Assembly: GCA_003168335.1 (NCBI GenBank)
Contig: PMSM01000005.1
Location: forward strand, 248,001 to 312,000
DNA length: 64,000 nucleotides
Source of the DNA: Blastocatellia bacterium
Lineage (GTDB): Bacteria > Acidobacteriota > Blastocatellia > Pyrinomonadales > Pyrinomonadaceae
Reading direction: 5' to 3'
Of the stretch, positions 8,492 to 18,190 are shown one piece after another (position 1 is the first letter of the stretch; every line of letters starts with the position of its first letter). The notes under the pieces are model-generated. The model was not told the origin of the DNA. It was given only the letters and a program-made list of their open reading frames with translations, and ran no database searches. Both the position numbers and the translations under genes were made by a program.

Positions 8492-10237
8492 ATGACCCGT
8501 AGCCCTCTTCGTTTAGCTGTAAGCGCTTTTTTTGCCGCCGCCGCACTTTTTATCCCAGCCATCATTCAAGCCCAGATTCCCGGTGGCTCTTCTGCTCGTG
8601 ATATCCAGACTGAAGTCCAGAAGACCGATCCGCGTGTGGACCAGGTTCTGGAGCGTGCCAACGATCATTTTCGCAAGGGTAAACTTAATCTCGATGACAA
8701 CAAGCGCGAGCAGGCCCGCGATGAGTTTGACAAGGCAGTCGATGAAATTCTTATGTCCGGTCTTGACGTGCGCGCGAGTCAGCGACTGCAAACCTTTTAT
8801 TTAGAGTTAGTCGAGAAGATCTATCGTGAAGAAGTGCCGCTGATTCAGGCTGCGCCACAACAGAATGCGATGCCGGTTGTCGCACAGGGTGCTCCGAATC
8901 CGCAAGCTGAGACAGTCGAGGTCGCCAGGGTCCAGCAGCCGAAGCAAGTGCAGATTGGTTTTCGGCAGCAGGGTTTCGATTCTTCACCGCTGGATCCGCT
9001 TAGCAAGCTGAGCTTGACGAACGACGAGAAGAAAGTTTCGGACACGCAACTTGATGCCCTCGAACAGGCAAAGAACGCGCTCGACTTCAACTTCACAACC
9101 AATCCGCTGATTCAGCAATACATTAACTACTATCAGGGACGTGGTCGATCTACGATGGAAGCAGGCCTGCGCCGCTCGGGGCGTTTCATGAAGATCGCGC
9201 GCGAGACGTTCCGCAGAGAAGGTGTGCCCGAAGATATTACCTGGCTGGCACAGGTTGAGAGCGCCTGGAGCCCCAAGGCACGTTCGTGGGCGGCGGCTTC
9301 TGGTCTATGGCAGTTCGTTGGCGGCACGGGAGCACAGTATGGTTTGCGACAGACTGCCTGGGTTGATGAGCGCAATGGCATCGAAAAGCCGACCCAGGCG
9401 TCGGCGAGATATCTGAAGGATCTGGCAAAGCGTTACAACGGCGATTGGCTGCTGGCAATGGCGGCTTACAATACCGGTGCGCTAAACGTCGATCGCGGCA
9501 TCTCGCGGGCAGGCGTTGCCAACTACTGGCAGATTTATCCATACATCGCGCAGGAAACGCGCAACTATGTACCGAATATTTTGGCTGTGATCCTGATCGC
9601 AAAGAATCCCGAGAAGTATGGGTTCCATGGTATTCGTCCCGAAGCCCCGGTGAGTTTCGAACCGGTGGTCGTTCCTTCGGCAACCAGTCTGCGCTTGATT
9701 GCGGACGCTACCGATACCAGCGTCGATTACATTGCAGGGTTGAATCCAGAGCTGAAACGTGACACCACCCCGCGCGGCGAGTCCTACCAGATTCGGGTGC
9801 CGGCAGGGAAAGGGAAGCAACTAGCTTCGGTGTTGAAACGAATTCCGGCCGATCGACGTGATTCGGCCCGCGTGATTTCCGTCGCTCCCGGCGAAGAGTT
9901 GCAATCGGTTGCCAACCGCACTGGCGTCAGCGTGGCAGCGCTGCAGTCGATGAATAGTGGGGTCGATCTGAAATCCACGAACAAGCTCGTGGTTCCGAAC
10001 AGCAGTATTAAGCTGACTAACTGGCGCCGGGCACCGGGCACGGCCGATACGGCCAGCGCTTCCAACCTTACCAAGGTACGGGCGCGCAAGGGCGATACCA
10101 TTGCCAAGATTGCCGCCGCGCGAAAACTGTCCGTTGATGAACTGGCGCGACTTAACGGCATCGGGCCAAATGTTGATCTGCAGGCAGGCCAGGAGATCAA
10201 GTTGCCGGGCAGCCCGAGCACTCCAAGGCAAAGATAG
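8492..10237 (+). CDS. MltD-like lytic transglycosylase with LysM repeats, ~581 aa
   Basis: From ATG 8492 the protein starts with a signal peptide (SPLRLAVSAFFAAAALFIPA) preceded by AGAGGAG at 8474-8480, so I reject the longer frame from 8324. A helical region is followed by an SLT goose-type lysozyme domain: GVPEDITWLAQVESAWSPKA with catalytic Glu, then ASGLWQF and MAAYNTGALNVDRGI. The C-terminal third holds three LysM-like peptidoglycan-binding segments; the last (KVRARKGDTIAKIAA to IKLPG) is the clearest. This layout matches membrane-bound lytic murein transglycosylase D, which cleaves peptidoglycan in the periplasm. There is no lipobox at the expected place, so anchoring as a lipoprotein is not supported. 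Confidence 0.93.
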   Translation: MTRSPLRLAVSAFFAAAALFIPAIIQAQIPGGSSARDIQTEVQKTDPRVDQVLERANDHFRKGKLNLDDNKREQARDEFDKAVDEILMSGLDVRASQRLQTFYLELVEKIYREEVPLIQAAPQQNAMPVVAQGAPNPQAETVEVARVQQPKQVQIGFRQQGFDSSPLDPLSKLSLTNDEKKVSDTQLDALEQAKNALDFNFTTNPLIQQYINYYQGRGRSTMEAGLRRSGRFMKIARETFRREGVPEDITWLAQVESAWSPKARSWAAASGLWQFVGGTGAQYGLRQTAWVDERNGIEKPTQASARYLKDLAKRYNGDWLLAMAAYNTGALNVDRGISRAGVANYWQIYPYIAQETRNYVPNILAVILIAKNPEKYGFHGIRPEAPVSFEPVVVPSATSLRLIADATDTSVDYIAGLNPELKRDTTPRGESYQIRVPAGKGKQLASVLKRIPADRRDSARVISVAPGEELQSVANRTGVSVAALQSMNSGVDLKSTNKLVVPNSSIKLTNWRRAPGTADTASASNLTKVRARKGDTIAKIAAARKLSVDELARLNGIGPNVDLQAGQEIKLPGSPSTPRQR

Positions 10238-10307
10238 ACTTAGTTCTCGGTTAGCTGATCAAGTAAGTGATAAGCGTTCGCTTGTGAGCGACCGCTAAAA
10301 AAATGGC

Positions 10308-10333
10308 GAGCGCGCTTCGTGAGAGGCGCGCTC
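10308..10333 (+). terminator. Stem-loop after the transglycosylase gene
   Basis: GAGCGCGC (10308-10315) pairs with GCGCGCTC (10326-10333) around a 10-base loop, 70 bases past the stop codon. The following bases are only moderately T-rich, so this could be a terminator or merely a stable hairpin. Confidence 0.35.
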
Positions 10334-10430
10334 TGTGTATTTGGTGACACAGACTTTCTGGTCTGGGTAACCCGAACCGACGATGATTACGATTCAAGTC
10401 ACCGACTGAGGTCCACATCACACAACTCCC

Positions 10431-11996
10431 ATGCTCTTTCGGACTCAAAGCGCAGCGGTCTATGGAATCGACGCCAACCTGGTCGATGTTGAAGTTGATC
10501 TGACTCCCGTGCGGAACGAGGCTGACACTCCCTCGTCCGTAATAATTGTGGGCTTGCCTGATCTCGCCGTGCGCGAGTCGCGCGAGCGCATTCGGGCCGC
10601 TATCAACAACAGCGCATTCTTCTTTCCGTTTCACAAGACCACGATTAATCTGGCGCCCGCGGACGTGCGTAAAGAAGGCGCAAGTTTTGATCTGCCGATA
10701 GCGCTTGGCATTCTGGGGGCTAACGGCGACCTGGGCGACGCCCAACACCTGACCGACATTCTATCCGTAGGCGAGTTGTCCCTGGATGGTCGCGTGCGGC
10801 CGATTCGGGGTGCGCTGCCGATAGCCCTGCGCGCGCGGCAGTCACAAACCAAACATCTGCTATTGCCTGATGAGAACGCCAAAGAGGCTGCGGTCGTTTC
10901 CGACGTGAACGTCTATGCAGTTACCGATCTGCGTAACGCCGTGGAAATGATTGCAGCTATTAGATCCGAGAATCCTCCGGAGCCAATTCGCGTCGATCCG
11001 TCGAATATTCTGATCCACGATGATCACTACAGCGTTGACTTTCGCGAAGTGCGGGGCCAGCAGGCCGCGAAGCGTGCCCTCGAAGTCGCGACCGCCGGCG
11101 GACACAACATCCTTTTGATTGGTCCGCCGGGCTCAGGCAAGACCATGCTGGCAAAACGTCTGCCCACGATTCTCCCACCGCTGGAGTTCGAAGCGGCGCT
11201 CGAACTCACCAAGATTCATTCAGTCGCCGGATTAACGGGCCGCGCCGGATTGGTTACGGAAAGGCCTTTTCGCTCGCCGCATCATACGATCAGCGATGCC
11301 GGCTTGATCGGTGGCGGGGCGCTGCCGCGGCCGGGCGAAGTCTCGCTGGCGCATCAGGGAGTGTTGTTCCTGGACGAATTGCCGGAATTTGATCGCAGCG
11401 TGCTGGAAGTTCTGCGCCAACCGCTCGAAGATCAGAAGGTGACGATCAGTCGCGCGGCGATGTCGCTGACTTTCCCGGCTTCGTTCATGCTGGCGGCCGC
11501 GATGAATCCATGTCCTTGCGGGTTCTGGAACGACCCTACCCGCGAGTGCCGCTGCACGCCTTTGCAGATTCAACGTTACGTTGGGCGCATCTCCGGTCCG
11601 TTGTTGGACCGCATAGACATTCATGTTGATGTGCCCGCAGTGCGCTTTCGCGATTTGACCGGCGACCCTCCACCGGATGCGGAGGACTCAGCCGCAATTC
11701 GACGGCGGGTAATCAATGCCCGTGAGCGTCAGGGGAAAAGATTGGGGTCCGACGGAATGTTCTCAAACGCTGCAATGACCCCGCGTTTGATTCGACGTTA
11801 CTGCCGGATTGACTCCGAAAGCGAGACGATGCTCGAACGCGCCATGGCGCGCCTGGGCTTGTCGGCCCGCGCCTATGACCGCATTCTCAAAGTCAGCCGC
11901 ACCATCGCCGATCTGGAGGACTGTGACGAAATTCAATCGGCTCATGTGTCCGAAGCGGTTCATTATCGCTCGCTTGATCGCACTTACTGGACGTAA
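10431..11996 (+). CDS. YifB/ComM family Mg-chelatase-like AAA ATPase, 521 aa
   Basis: The N-terminal ~190 residues form the Lon-protease-like fold typical of this family ([32 protein letters not shown]). The Mg-chelatase AAA+ module follows, with Walker [10 protein letters not shown] at about residue 230, the Walker B region LFLDELPEF, and the NPCPCG motif. A C-terminal helical domain ([16 protein letters not shown]) completes the family. ComM in naturally competent bacteria is a hexameric helicase that promotes branch migration during integration of transformed DNA. Presence next to a type IV pilus locus elsewhere in the window is compatible with competence but does not show it. Confidence 0.95.
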   Translation: MLFRTQSAAVYGIDANLVDVEVDLTPVRNEADTPSSVIIVGLPDLAVRESRERIRAAINNSAFFFPFHKTTINLAPADVRKEGASFDLPIALGILGANGDLGDAQHLTDILSVGELSLDGRVRPIRGALPIALRARQSQTKHLLLPDENAKEAAVVSDVNVYAVTDLRNAVEMIAAIRSENPPEPIRVDPSNILIHDDHYSVDFREVRGQQAAKRALEVATAGGHNILLIGPPGSGKTMLAKRLPTILPPLEFEAALELTKIHSVAGLTGRAGLVTERPFRSPHHTISDAGLIGGGALPRPGEVSLAHQGVLFLDELPEFDRSVLEVLRQPLEDQKVTISRAAMSLTFPASFMLAAAMNPCPCGFWNDPTRECRCTPLQIQRYVGRISGPLLDRIDIHVDVPAVRFRDLTGDPPPDAEDSAAIRRRVINARERQGKRLGSDGMFSNAAMTPRLIRRYCRIDSESETMLERAMARLGLSARAYDRILKVSRTIADLEDCDEIQSAHVSEAVHYRSLDRTYWT

Positions 11997-12152
11997 AGAC
12001 CAACTCTGGTCTGATCTGAGTGCTTCCCGGCTTGTCACCTTCCGCCTATGATCGGATACTAAAACGCGTCAATTGAATACCTGAACATTTAAGGCCGGCA
12101 GGGCGACGACACGCAAAGCAGCGCAGCGGCAACGACTGAGTACGGCGAGGCT

Positions 12153-12755
12153 TTGCTCAACAGATCACAGGAACCAGTGGCTGCCAACGAAACCGAGACA
12201 CCGCGAACCCCGGACTACGAATTGACGCAGCGGTCCGCCGAAGGCGACATGAAGGCCTTCGAAGAGCTTTACCAGCGCCACAACCGCCGCGTATATTCGC
12301 TGTGCTTGCGCATGACGGGCAACGTGACTGAGGCGGAAGATCTGGCGCAGGAAGTTTTCATTCAACTCTTTCGCAAGATTGGCAGTTTTCGCGGCGAGTC
12401 CGCATTCACGACCTGGCTGCACCGTTTGACTGTCAACCAGGTGCTGATGCACTTTCGCAAACGCGGCGTGCGGCTGGAGCAGACGACAGAAGACGGCGAG
12501 GCGCCGATCCAGATCGTCAAGGGAACAGAGAACCCTAACGCGATGCCGGTAGTCGACCGCATCGCGCTGGATCGGGCAATTGTGCAATTGCCACCCGGGT
12601 ATAAGATGGTTTTCACACTGCACGATATCGAAGGACACGAGCACGAGGAGATTGCCAGGATGCTTGGCTGCTCTGTAGGCACGTCAAAGTCCCAATTACA
12701 CAAGGCCAGGATGAAATTACGGGGACTTCTCAGGCAACAGAACAAGCCTAAGTAG
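12153..12755 (+). CDS. ECF (RpoE-like) RNA polymerase sigma factor, second copy, ~200 aa
   Basis: Region 2 spans about residues 30-105 ([58 protein letters not shown]). Region 4 is at about 145-195 ([43 protein letters not shown]). The listed start is a TTG; an in-frame GTG at 12177 is an alternative and neither has a strong ribosome binding site. A zinc-finger anti-sigma follows 200 bases downstream, then two secreted DUF4097 proteins, which suggests an envelope-response module distinct from the sigma operon at 2.4 kb. Confidence 0.9.
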   Translation: MLNRSQEPVAANETETPRTPDYELTQRSAEGDMKAFEELYQRHNRRVYSLCLRMTGNVTEAEDLAQEVFIQLFRKIGSFRGESAFTTWLHRLTVNQVLMHFRKRGVRLEQTTEDGEAPIQIVKGTENPNAMPVVDRIALDRAIVQLPPGYKMVFTLHDIEGHEHEEIARMLGCSVGTSKSQLHKARMKLRGLLRQQNKPK

Positions 12756-12782
12756 CAACCAAGAAACGGCCCTTTGAAAGTG

Positions 12783-12846
12783 GCGGACAGCCTGTCCGCG
12801 CTCCCAGGCGGGCCACTTTGACACTGCGGGCGAGAGACTTGCCCGC
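12783..12846. repeat. Pair of GC-rich palindromes between sigma and anti-sigma genes
   Basis: GCGGACAG/CTGTCCGC forms a near-perfect palindrome at 12783-12799, and GCGGGC (12826-12831) pairs with GCCCGC (12841-12846). The sequence GTCCGCGCTCCCAG beside the first palindrome recurs at the ends of the palindromic elements at 24.0 and 25.1 kb, so this looks like a partial copy of the same dispersed repeat. Confidence 0.6.
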
Positions 12847-12952
12847 GGGAAAGCAAAGAAGGACGCAGTCTCCCCTTTATTGCTTTGAGACCGTGAGAGT
12901 CGCGCAGTCCGAGGCTTTTGGCAGCGTGATGCGCGACGCAGAGGTTAGAACA

Positions 12953-13654
12953 ATGAACTGCGAGAAGTACCAGGATTTACTCAGCGATTTTATTGATGGA
13001 TCACTGGCTCCCGAAGATCGCAACAGCGTCGAAACGCACTTGAACGTTTGTATCGTCTGCAGTGAAGCGCGAAACGATTTGGGCGCCATTGTGGGGTTCT
13101 GTCTTGAACATCGGGGCGAGTACGATGCCGTGCCTAACGAACGCGCCCTGTGGTTGCGTATCAACAACATGATTGAGGTGGATTCGGCGAGCGCGCCGCG
13201 GACCGCGCTTCCGGCGAACGCAGGTTCTTGGGTTCGCTTAATGAACCGAAGCTGGCAACTGTCGTTTCCGCAACTTGCCGCGGCCGTCACTGTAATCATT
13301 ATTGTTGTTTCGTTGTTTACCATCGTCGGTTTGCGGGGCTTCAGTTTCAGGGGCGGTTCAGGTGTTCAGTCGACTAATTCGGTTCCCCCGGTTGGCGCCG
13401 TAGCCGTGAAGGAGCGTTTTCGCCAGCAGCAGCAAGTGATTGCTTACTGGAACGAGCGGGTCGAACTGAACAAAGCGCGTTGGAATCCGCAGATGCGCGA
13501 GACGTTCGATAAGAACGTCGGCGTGATCGATGCGGCGGTCAACGATTCAATGCGTCAATTGAGCCAGAATCCGCACGATGAAGTTTCCGAAGAGATTCTC
13601 AATGCTGCTCTGAACGACAAGGTCGAGTTGTTGAAGGAGTTTGCTGCGCTCTAA
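12953..13654 (+). CDS. Zinc-finger (zf-HC2) anti-sigma factor, ~233 aa
   Basis: From ATG 12953, preceded by GAGG, the protein begins MNCEKYQDLLSDFIDG and continues to HLNVCIVCSEA. This supplies the Cys / His-x3-Cys-x2-Cys set of anti-sigma zinc fingers. A single membrane span at about residues 108-126 (AAAVTVIIIVVSLFTIVGL) separates a cytoplasmic sigma-binding part from an extracytoplasmic helical domain of about 100 residues. The frame is open further upstream to 12818, but that extension runs through the palindromic repeat and lacks family features. Its partner is presumably the sigma factor encoded just before it. Confidence 0.85.
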   Translation: MNCEKYQDLLSDFIDGSLAPEDRNSVETHLNVCIVCSEARNDLGAIVGFCLEHRGEYDAVPNERALWLRINNMIEVDSASAPRTALPANAGSWVRLMNRSWQLSFPQLAAAVTVIIIVVSLFTIVGLRGFSFRGGSGVQSTNSVPPVGAVAVKERFRQQQQVIAYWNERVELNKARWNPQMRETFDKNVGVIDAAVNDSMRQLSQNPHDEVSEEILNAALNDKVELLKEFAAL

Positions 13655-13699
13655 GACTGAGAAGGCCGCGAGTGCTCTCGACTTGATGATCCGACACCG

Positions 13700-14455
13700 A
13701 TGAACTTTTATTTGCCCACCAGAAACCGAGTAAGTTCTGCAGCCTTAACGGCCCTCTTCCTCGTCTTCGCTATCGCCGGCAGCGCGTTCGCCCAACAGCG
13801 AGTGTCGCGGCAGTACCCCGCGGGGAAGAACGTCCGGATTGAGTTGAAAAACCTCTCCGGTACGATCACCGTCGAAACCTGGCAGCGCGACGAGATTCGC
13901 ATTACCGCCTCGATGGAAGCGCCTGCGGTGCATTTCAATCCCAGGCAAACCGAAACGGGTTTGGTAATCGACATCGTGGGCGATAATCGCGACCGTCGTG
14001 ACGTAGGTGACGCGAACTTCAAGATTCAGGTGCCCGCGCGATCATCGGTTGATCTGGAAACGCGGAGTGGACAAATTAGCGTCAGCAATATTCAGGGTGA
14101 TCTGGTGCGCGCGCACGTCTGGACCTCAGGGGACATCACCCTGTCCGGCGTCAACGCCGCCCGCGTGTTTGCCCAAAACACCACCGGCAACATATTTTTT
14201 GATGGGGAATTCGCCTCGGGCGGGACCTACGAATTCAAGTCGGGGCAAGGCGTTATCACCCTGCGCCTGCCCGTAAATTGCGGATTCCGTTTGGTGGCTA
14301 CCTCGTCGGCGAAGAAAATCTCAATGGGTGACTTCTGGAACCCGGCGATGAAGCTAATAGGCGAGGGTCGCCGGATCACCGGCGACGTCGGTGACGGCCG
14401 TTCCTCAGTGACCGTCACGAACTACCAGGGTCCTATCATCTTTTTGCGCCGCTAG
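13700..14455 (+). CDS. Secreted DUF4097 beta-helix-like protein, 251 aa
   Basis: A signal peptide (hydrophobic AALTALFLVFAIAGSAFAQ) is followed by a repetitive beta-strand protein with short alternating segments: VRIELKNLSGTITVETWQ, SSVDLETRSGQISVSNIQG, VRAHVWTSGDITLSGV. This is the pattern of DUF4097 and related auto-adhesin-like proteins. It follows the anti-sigma gene by 45 bases and precedes a second member of the family, so the two may be envelope proteins controlled by the adjacent ECF sigma. Biochemical function is not established for the family. Confidence 0.85.
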   Translation: MNFYLPTRNRVSSAALTALFLVFAIAGSAFAQQRVSRQYPAGKNVRIELKNLSGTITVETWQRDEIRITASMEAPAVHFNPRQTETGLVIDIVGDNRDRRDVGDANFKIQVPARSSVDLETRSGQISVSNIQGDLVRAHVWTSGDITLSGVNAARVFAQNTTGNIFFDGEFASGGTYEFKSGQGVITLRLPVNCGFRLVATSSAKKISMGDFWNPAMKLIGEGRRITGDVGDGRSSVTVTNYQGPIIFLRR

Positions 14456-14490
14456 ACAACTCTTACCGATCTCCCGCACAATCTGTTCCC

Positions 14491-15375
14491 GTGAAAAGAA
14501 GCGCCACCTCAGTTCCCGCTGTCGCCTTACTGTTACTTTCTAACTTTTGCATCTTCGCGCCAGTCGTGGCGCAAAAAGACAAGAAGTCTACGCAGCCCGG
14601 ACCGCTGTTGACTCGTACCACGACGCGGCACGATAGCCGCCGCCTCGGATACGGCGGCGCAGTAACGATCGTAGGAGCCCCGGTGGGCTCAATCACGATC
14701 GAGGGGTGGCAACGCAACGAAGTTGACGTCAGCGCGGAGATTGAACTGAGCGCGCCAAGCACCCAGGATCTCGATCGCCTGGCCGCCCTCAACAACTTTG
14801 TGATTGACGACGATGCCAATCACATTCGCATCATTACGACAGGGACCCATGACCGGAAGTTTTTGAAACTGGTGGCGAAGGACTTCCCGAAATCTTTGAT
14901 CGGTCTGCCCTGGAAAGTTGATTATCACATCAAGGTGCCCGCGATGACCGATCTGTCAATTGACGCGGGGAACGGCCCGATAAGACTGTCGGGCGTCGAA
15001 GGCTCGCTTCGACTCAACGCGTTGCAAAGCGTCGCCGACCTGTCGCTGACTGGTAGCGACGTCTCAGTGATTATTCAAACCGGCACCGTGAACTTTATGA
15101 TTCCGGCGCGCTCCTGGCATGGTCTTCGCGCCGAGATAAAGTTGGCGAGTGGCAATCTCAACGTTGAACTCATGCCGGGGTTTAGCGGTGATATCGATGC
15201 TGAAGTCCTGAGGACCGGTGAGGTCAAGAACACTTTTCCCGACCTCGAGCCGCGCGAACGAAACAGTATTGCGCCACGTTCGGTTCGCGCGCGCGCCGGC
15301 AGCGGCGGCGCGATGCTTACCTTCACGGTGGGTGATGGGACAATACAGATTGGAGCGGTAAGCAGTAAGCCGTAG
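14491..15375 (+). CDS. Secreted DUF4097-like protein, second copy, 294 aa
   Basis: The start is a GTG 35 bases after the preceding gene. A signal peptide (AVALLLLSNFCIFAPVVAQ) leads into repetitive beta structure: GAVTIVGAPVGSITIEGWQ, DLSIDAGNGPIRLSGVEG, GLRAEIKLASGNLNVELM. It shares the phrase xITxExWQRxE with its upstream neighbour, so the two are probably distant paralogues. Its C-terminal region has the RARAGSGGAMLTFTVGDGTI repeat-like ending seen in DUF4097 proteins. Exported envelope role inferred from context only. Confidence 0.8.
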   Translation: MKRSATSVPAVALLLLSNFCIFAPVVAQKDKKSTQPGPLLTRTTTRHDSRRLGYGGAVTIVGAPVGSITIEGWQRNEVDVSAEIELSAPSTQDLDRLAALNNFVIDDDANHIRIITTGTHDRKFLKLVAKDFPKSLIGLPWKVDYHIKVPAMTDLSIDAGNGPIRLSGVEGSLRLNALQSVADLSLTGSDVSVIIQTGTVNFMIPARSWHGLRAEIKLASGNLNVELMPGFSGDIDAEVLRTGEVKNTFPDLEPRERNSIAPRSVRARAGSGGAMLTFTVGDGTIQIGAVSSKP

Positions 15376-15426
15376 CCCGAGTCGGCGCGCCGCGAAATTC
15401 GTTTAGAGGTCTCTGCTGGAAAAACA

Positions 15427-16170
15427 ATGTCCGCGGAAAATCAACTTGATGTGCTCGCCGTCTTCTCGCATCCCGACGACGCCGAGTTAACCATGGCCGG
15501 AACTCTGCTGAAGCTGAAATCGCTCGGCTATCGCATCGGCGTTCTCGATATGACCCGCGGAGAAATGGGGACCCGAGGGACACCGGAAATTCGCGCGCAC
15601 GAATCGCTCGACGCCACGGCTGTGATGGGATTGGATGCGCGTCTAAATCTGGAGCAACCGGACGGTCACATAGCCGTCAACGAAGAGACGCGGCAAGCAA
15701 TGGTCCGAGTATTGAGAGAGCGCGTGCCGAGAGTGCTCTTCACCTCGCATTGGGACGATCCGCATCCCGATCATGCGGCGACCTGCCGGATCGTGCGCGA
15801 AGCCGCCCGGTTGGCGACGATGCGCCGCTATGATGAACAGTCCGGCCTGGCGGCGATCAAGATGCCGGCGATCGCCCACGCGGTGTATTCGCGACTGACC
15901 ATCCCATCTTTTATCGTGGATGTTTCCGAGTTTGCCGCCGGCAAGATGAATGCGATTCGCGTACACGCCTCGCAGTTCTACAGCGCTCAGGCGAAGGAAC
16001 CGACGACACGGATCAGCGAGCAGGGTTTCCTCAGGCAGATTGAGGATCGGATGCGTTACTACGGTTCGCTGATTGGCGTCGAGGCCGGCGAGGCTTTCTA
16101 TGTTCGCGAGGCGTTAAATGTAGAAGATCCGGTTGCCTTGCTAACGAGGCCGATGAATATTTACTCGTAG
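15427..16170 (+). CDS. bshB1: Bacillithiol biosynthesis deacetylase BshB1
   Basis: A PIG-L/LmbE family deacetylase. The N-terminal zinc motif is SHPDDAELTMAGTL at about residues 16-29; GEMGTRGTPEIRAHES and the second metal/catalytic block HWDDPHPDHAA follow. These match the BshB1 subfamily, which removes the acetyl group from GlcNAc-malate in the second step of bacillithiol synthesis. BshA, the glycosyltransferase for the first step, is encoded at 19.2 kb; BshC is not in this window. The 247-residue length fits the family. Bacillithiol has been found in Firmicutes, Deinococcus and several other phyla. Confidence 0.93.
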   Translation: MSAENQLDVLAVFSHPDDAELTMAGTLLKLKSLGYRIGVLDMTRGEMGTRGTPEIRAHESLDATAVMGLDARLNLEQPDGHIAVNEETRQAMVRVLRERVPRVLFTSHWDDPHPDHAATCRIVREAARLATMRRYDEQSGLAAIKMPAIAHAVYSRLTIPSFIVDVSEFAAGKMNAIRVHASQFYSAQAKEPTTRISEQGFLRQIEDRMRYYGSLIGVEAGEAFYVREALNVEDPVALLTRPMNIYS

Positions 16171-16202
16171 TGTCAGTTTGAATAATTCGCAAACGGTCGG
16201 GA

Positions 16203-18083
16203 TTACTTCTTTTTGTCTTCCAGCACCGCGCGCGCAATTGCGATCACCGCGCTGGCTCGGGGTGCTTCGCGTTCAAAACCACGAGCCAATTCGACCGTAC
16301 GGTTGTAGTCCTCTTTCGCGAGTTCGCCGAAGATTCCTGACACATCAAAGTCCTGGGCCGAGGAGCTGTGCAGGGAGGACATGGATTTGGTCTGCAAGCC
16401 AATCCGGACCACGCCATCCTCGCCGGTAAAGCCTTCGGCAGAGTTCGCGGCTTTGACGGCGTCGTAGGTAGCATCCCAACACTTGCCCCGTTCGCTCAGC
16501 AACAGAGCATTCGCTACGGCCATCAAGGCCCGCGGGCGATCCGGATCGGAACCCTCGATGCGGCGGGCTTCTGCGGCTGCTTCCTCGATCACCGTCAATG
16601 ATTTCTCGTGGTTGCTCTTTGCCAACAACTTACCGACGGCCGCCAATGCCCAGGCCTTCTGCAGGTGGGTTAGCTCCGCGGTGCGAATCAACTCGAGAAC
16701 CCGATCGACGTCTTTCTTGTCCAGAGCGCGGATCGTCATTGTGGCATCGATGAAAGGCCGCGCCTGGTTGCGCAGTTCGCTGTTTTCAATCTTGGCGACA
16801 TAATCGCGGGCGCGCATCTCGCTATTCTGGGCGAACATTTCGGCCAATTGAAGATAGAGCCCGTCGCGTTCATCTGATGTTTTGGCACGATCGATTAGAT
16901 CAAGCAGCCTCTTCTCTCGATCCTCGCCTGACAGTGGCGGGCGGATCCCCTCGCGCACCGTATCGTCATCCCGCTGACGCATGTCTTCGGGGACGGTGGT
17001 GCCCAGCGCGTCCATCTCTGCGCGCATGGCATCGGTCATGTCTCTTGGCGCGTACTGTTCGAATAGCGGCAGCAGGCGTTTGATCATGAGATATTTGCCC
17101 TGAAGGCCGGACGAAGTTTGATCCTCTCCCGGAGGAGCCTGCGGTCGCAGCAAGATTCCGGCCGCCATGCGAAAAAAGGCCAAGCGTAATTCCGGCGTGA
17201 CTTCAACCGGCGCGCCGCCCCTTGAGGTCGACATCGTCGAAGCTCCGCCGCCGTTGAACATTACAAATACGTGAGGCGTGAAGAGATAGGAAGAAAGCAG
17301 AGAAACGGTATTGGCATCCGACTGTAAAAGGTTAGCCGCGATCGCGAGCATCGCGAGGTATCGCCGATCTGCGGCCGCCGCATCTTTCTCGCGCAGGTAA
17401 GAAAGAAAATCAATTCCCTCCATGGTGATAGAGCCGAGAGCCGGATCCGCAAATTGCAGCGCCCGCTCGACATCAGTCGCGAGCAGTTGCCGCGCCAAAC
17501 TCAACCGCTGACTAAGTCCTTCGGGCGTGTCAGAGGGATTGGACCTGGATCTGTCGGCCGCTTCAGTGGCTTCCCGATCCTTTTCTATTTTGAGTTTTGC
17601 CAACAGCTCTTCGCCCAGGGCGCGATCGCGTCGGGCGGCAAGTCGCAGCACTTCGCCACGGATGTTTGGTGGTCCCTGTATCGCGGAGTTGCCGGTTTTG
17701 GCTTGTTGCTGTTTGATATCTTCCTGCATTTTGCGCTGGCCTTCCTGATCCGCACTCTCAGCTGCGTCCCAGGCTCTGCGGAACAGAGTGCGGGCTCGTT
17801 CCGGGTCGGCGTCCCAAAGTACGTCCGCAATTCGCGCCAGAGTGCGCGCGCGCAGTTTCTGATCGTTGTAGGTGCCCGCGTCGGCTGCCAACGAAATCAA
17901 AAGCGATTGCGCCTGTGCCCGGCGCTCCCGCAGGATTCGCTCGGCCTCCGGATCGGCGGCGGCCTTGCCCTTGCTGGCTACCTCCTTGGCCGGGGCAGTT
18001 TTGTTCGCTTGGTTTGGTTGGGCGGTGGCAGTTGCGCACAAAAAAAGCAGGAACAGCAGGATGAGCAGGGGACGACGATCCAT
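16203..18083 (-). CDS. Secreted alpha-helical repeat protein of unknown function, ~626 aa
   Basis: ATG 18083 has GGAGG six bases upstream and begins a clear signal peptide (RRPLLILLFLLFLCATATAQ), so the longer frame to 18536, which runs through nfu, is not used. The mature protein is rich in Ala, Leu, Arg and Glu and looks like a helical solenoid of TPR-like pairs (TLARIADVLWDADPERARTL, YLQLAEMFAQNSEMRARDYV). No catalytic motif is visible. Proteins of this general kind occur in acidobacteria. It lies downstream of nfu on the same strand with a gap of about 107 bases and converges on bshB1. Confidence 0.8.
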   Translation of the reverse strand: MDRRPLLILLFLLFLCATATAQPNQANKTAPAKEVASKGKAAADPEAERILRERRAQAQSLLISLAADAGTYNDQKLRARTLARIADVLWDADPERARTLFRRAWDAAESADQEGQRKMQEDIKQQQAKTGNSAIQGPPNIRGEVLRLAARRDRALGEELLAKLKIEKDREATEAADRSRSNPSDTPEGLSQRLSLARQLLATDVERALQFADPALGSITMEGIDFLSYLREKDAAAADRRYLAMLAIAANLLQSDANTVSLLSSYLFTPHVFVMFNGGGASTMSTSRGGAPVEVTPELRLAFFRMAAGILLRPQAPPGEDQTSSGLQGKYLMIKRLLPLFEQYAPRDMTDAMRAEMDALGTTVPEDMRQRDDDTVREGIRPPLSGEDREKRLLDLIDRAKTSDERDGLYLQLAEMFAQNSEMRARDYVAKIENSELRNQARPFIDATMTIRALDKKDVDRVLELIRTAELTHLQKAWALAAVGKLLAKSNHEKSLTVIEEAAAEARRIEGSDPDRPRALMAVANALLLSERGKCWDATYDAVKAANSAEGFTGEDGVVRIGLQTKSMSSLHSSSAQDFDVSGIFGELAKEDYNRTVELARGFEREAPRASAVIAIARAVLEDKKK

Positions 18084-18190
18084 TCTTAACCTCCGGGCTG
18101 CTGAGTACACTGAGCGTGTTACCAACACGCGCGAGATCGAGGCGCGGTTCCAGAATGTAATGAACACAAACGGGTTTGGATCAGATGAGC

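Noticed and set aside
17454-18089. 211-codon plus-strand frame opposite the helical repeat gene
   Set aside because: Opposite strand of a gene with a clear signal peptide and ribosome binding site; no start signal or motif of its own.
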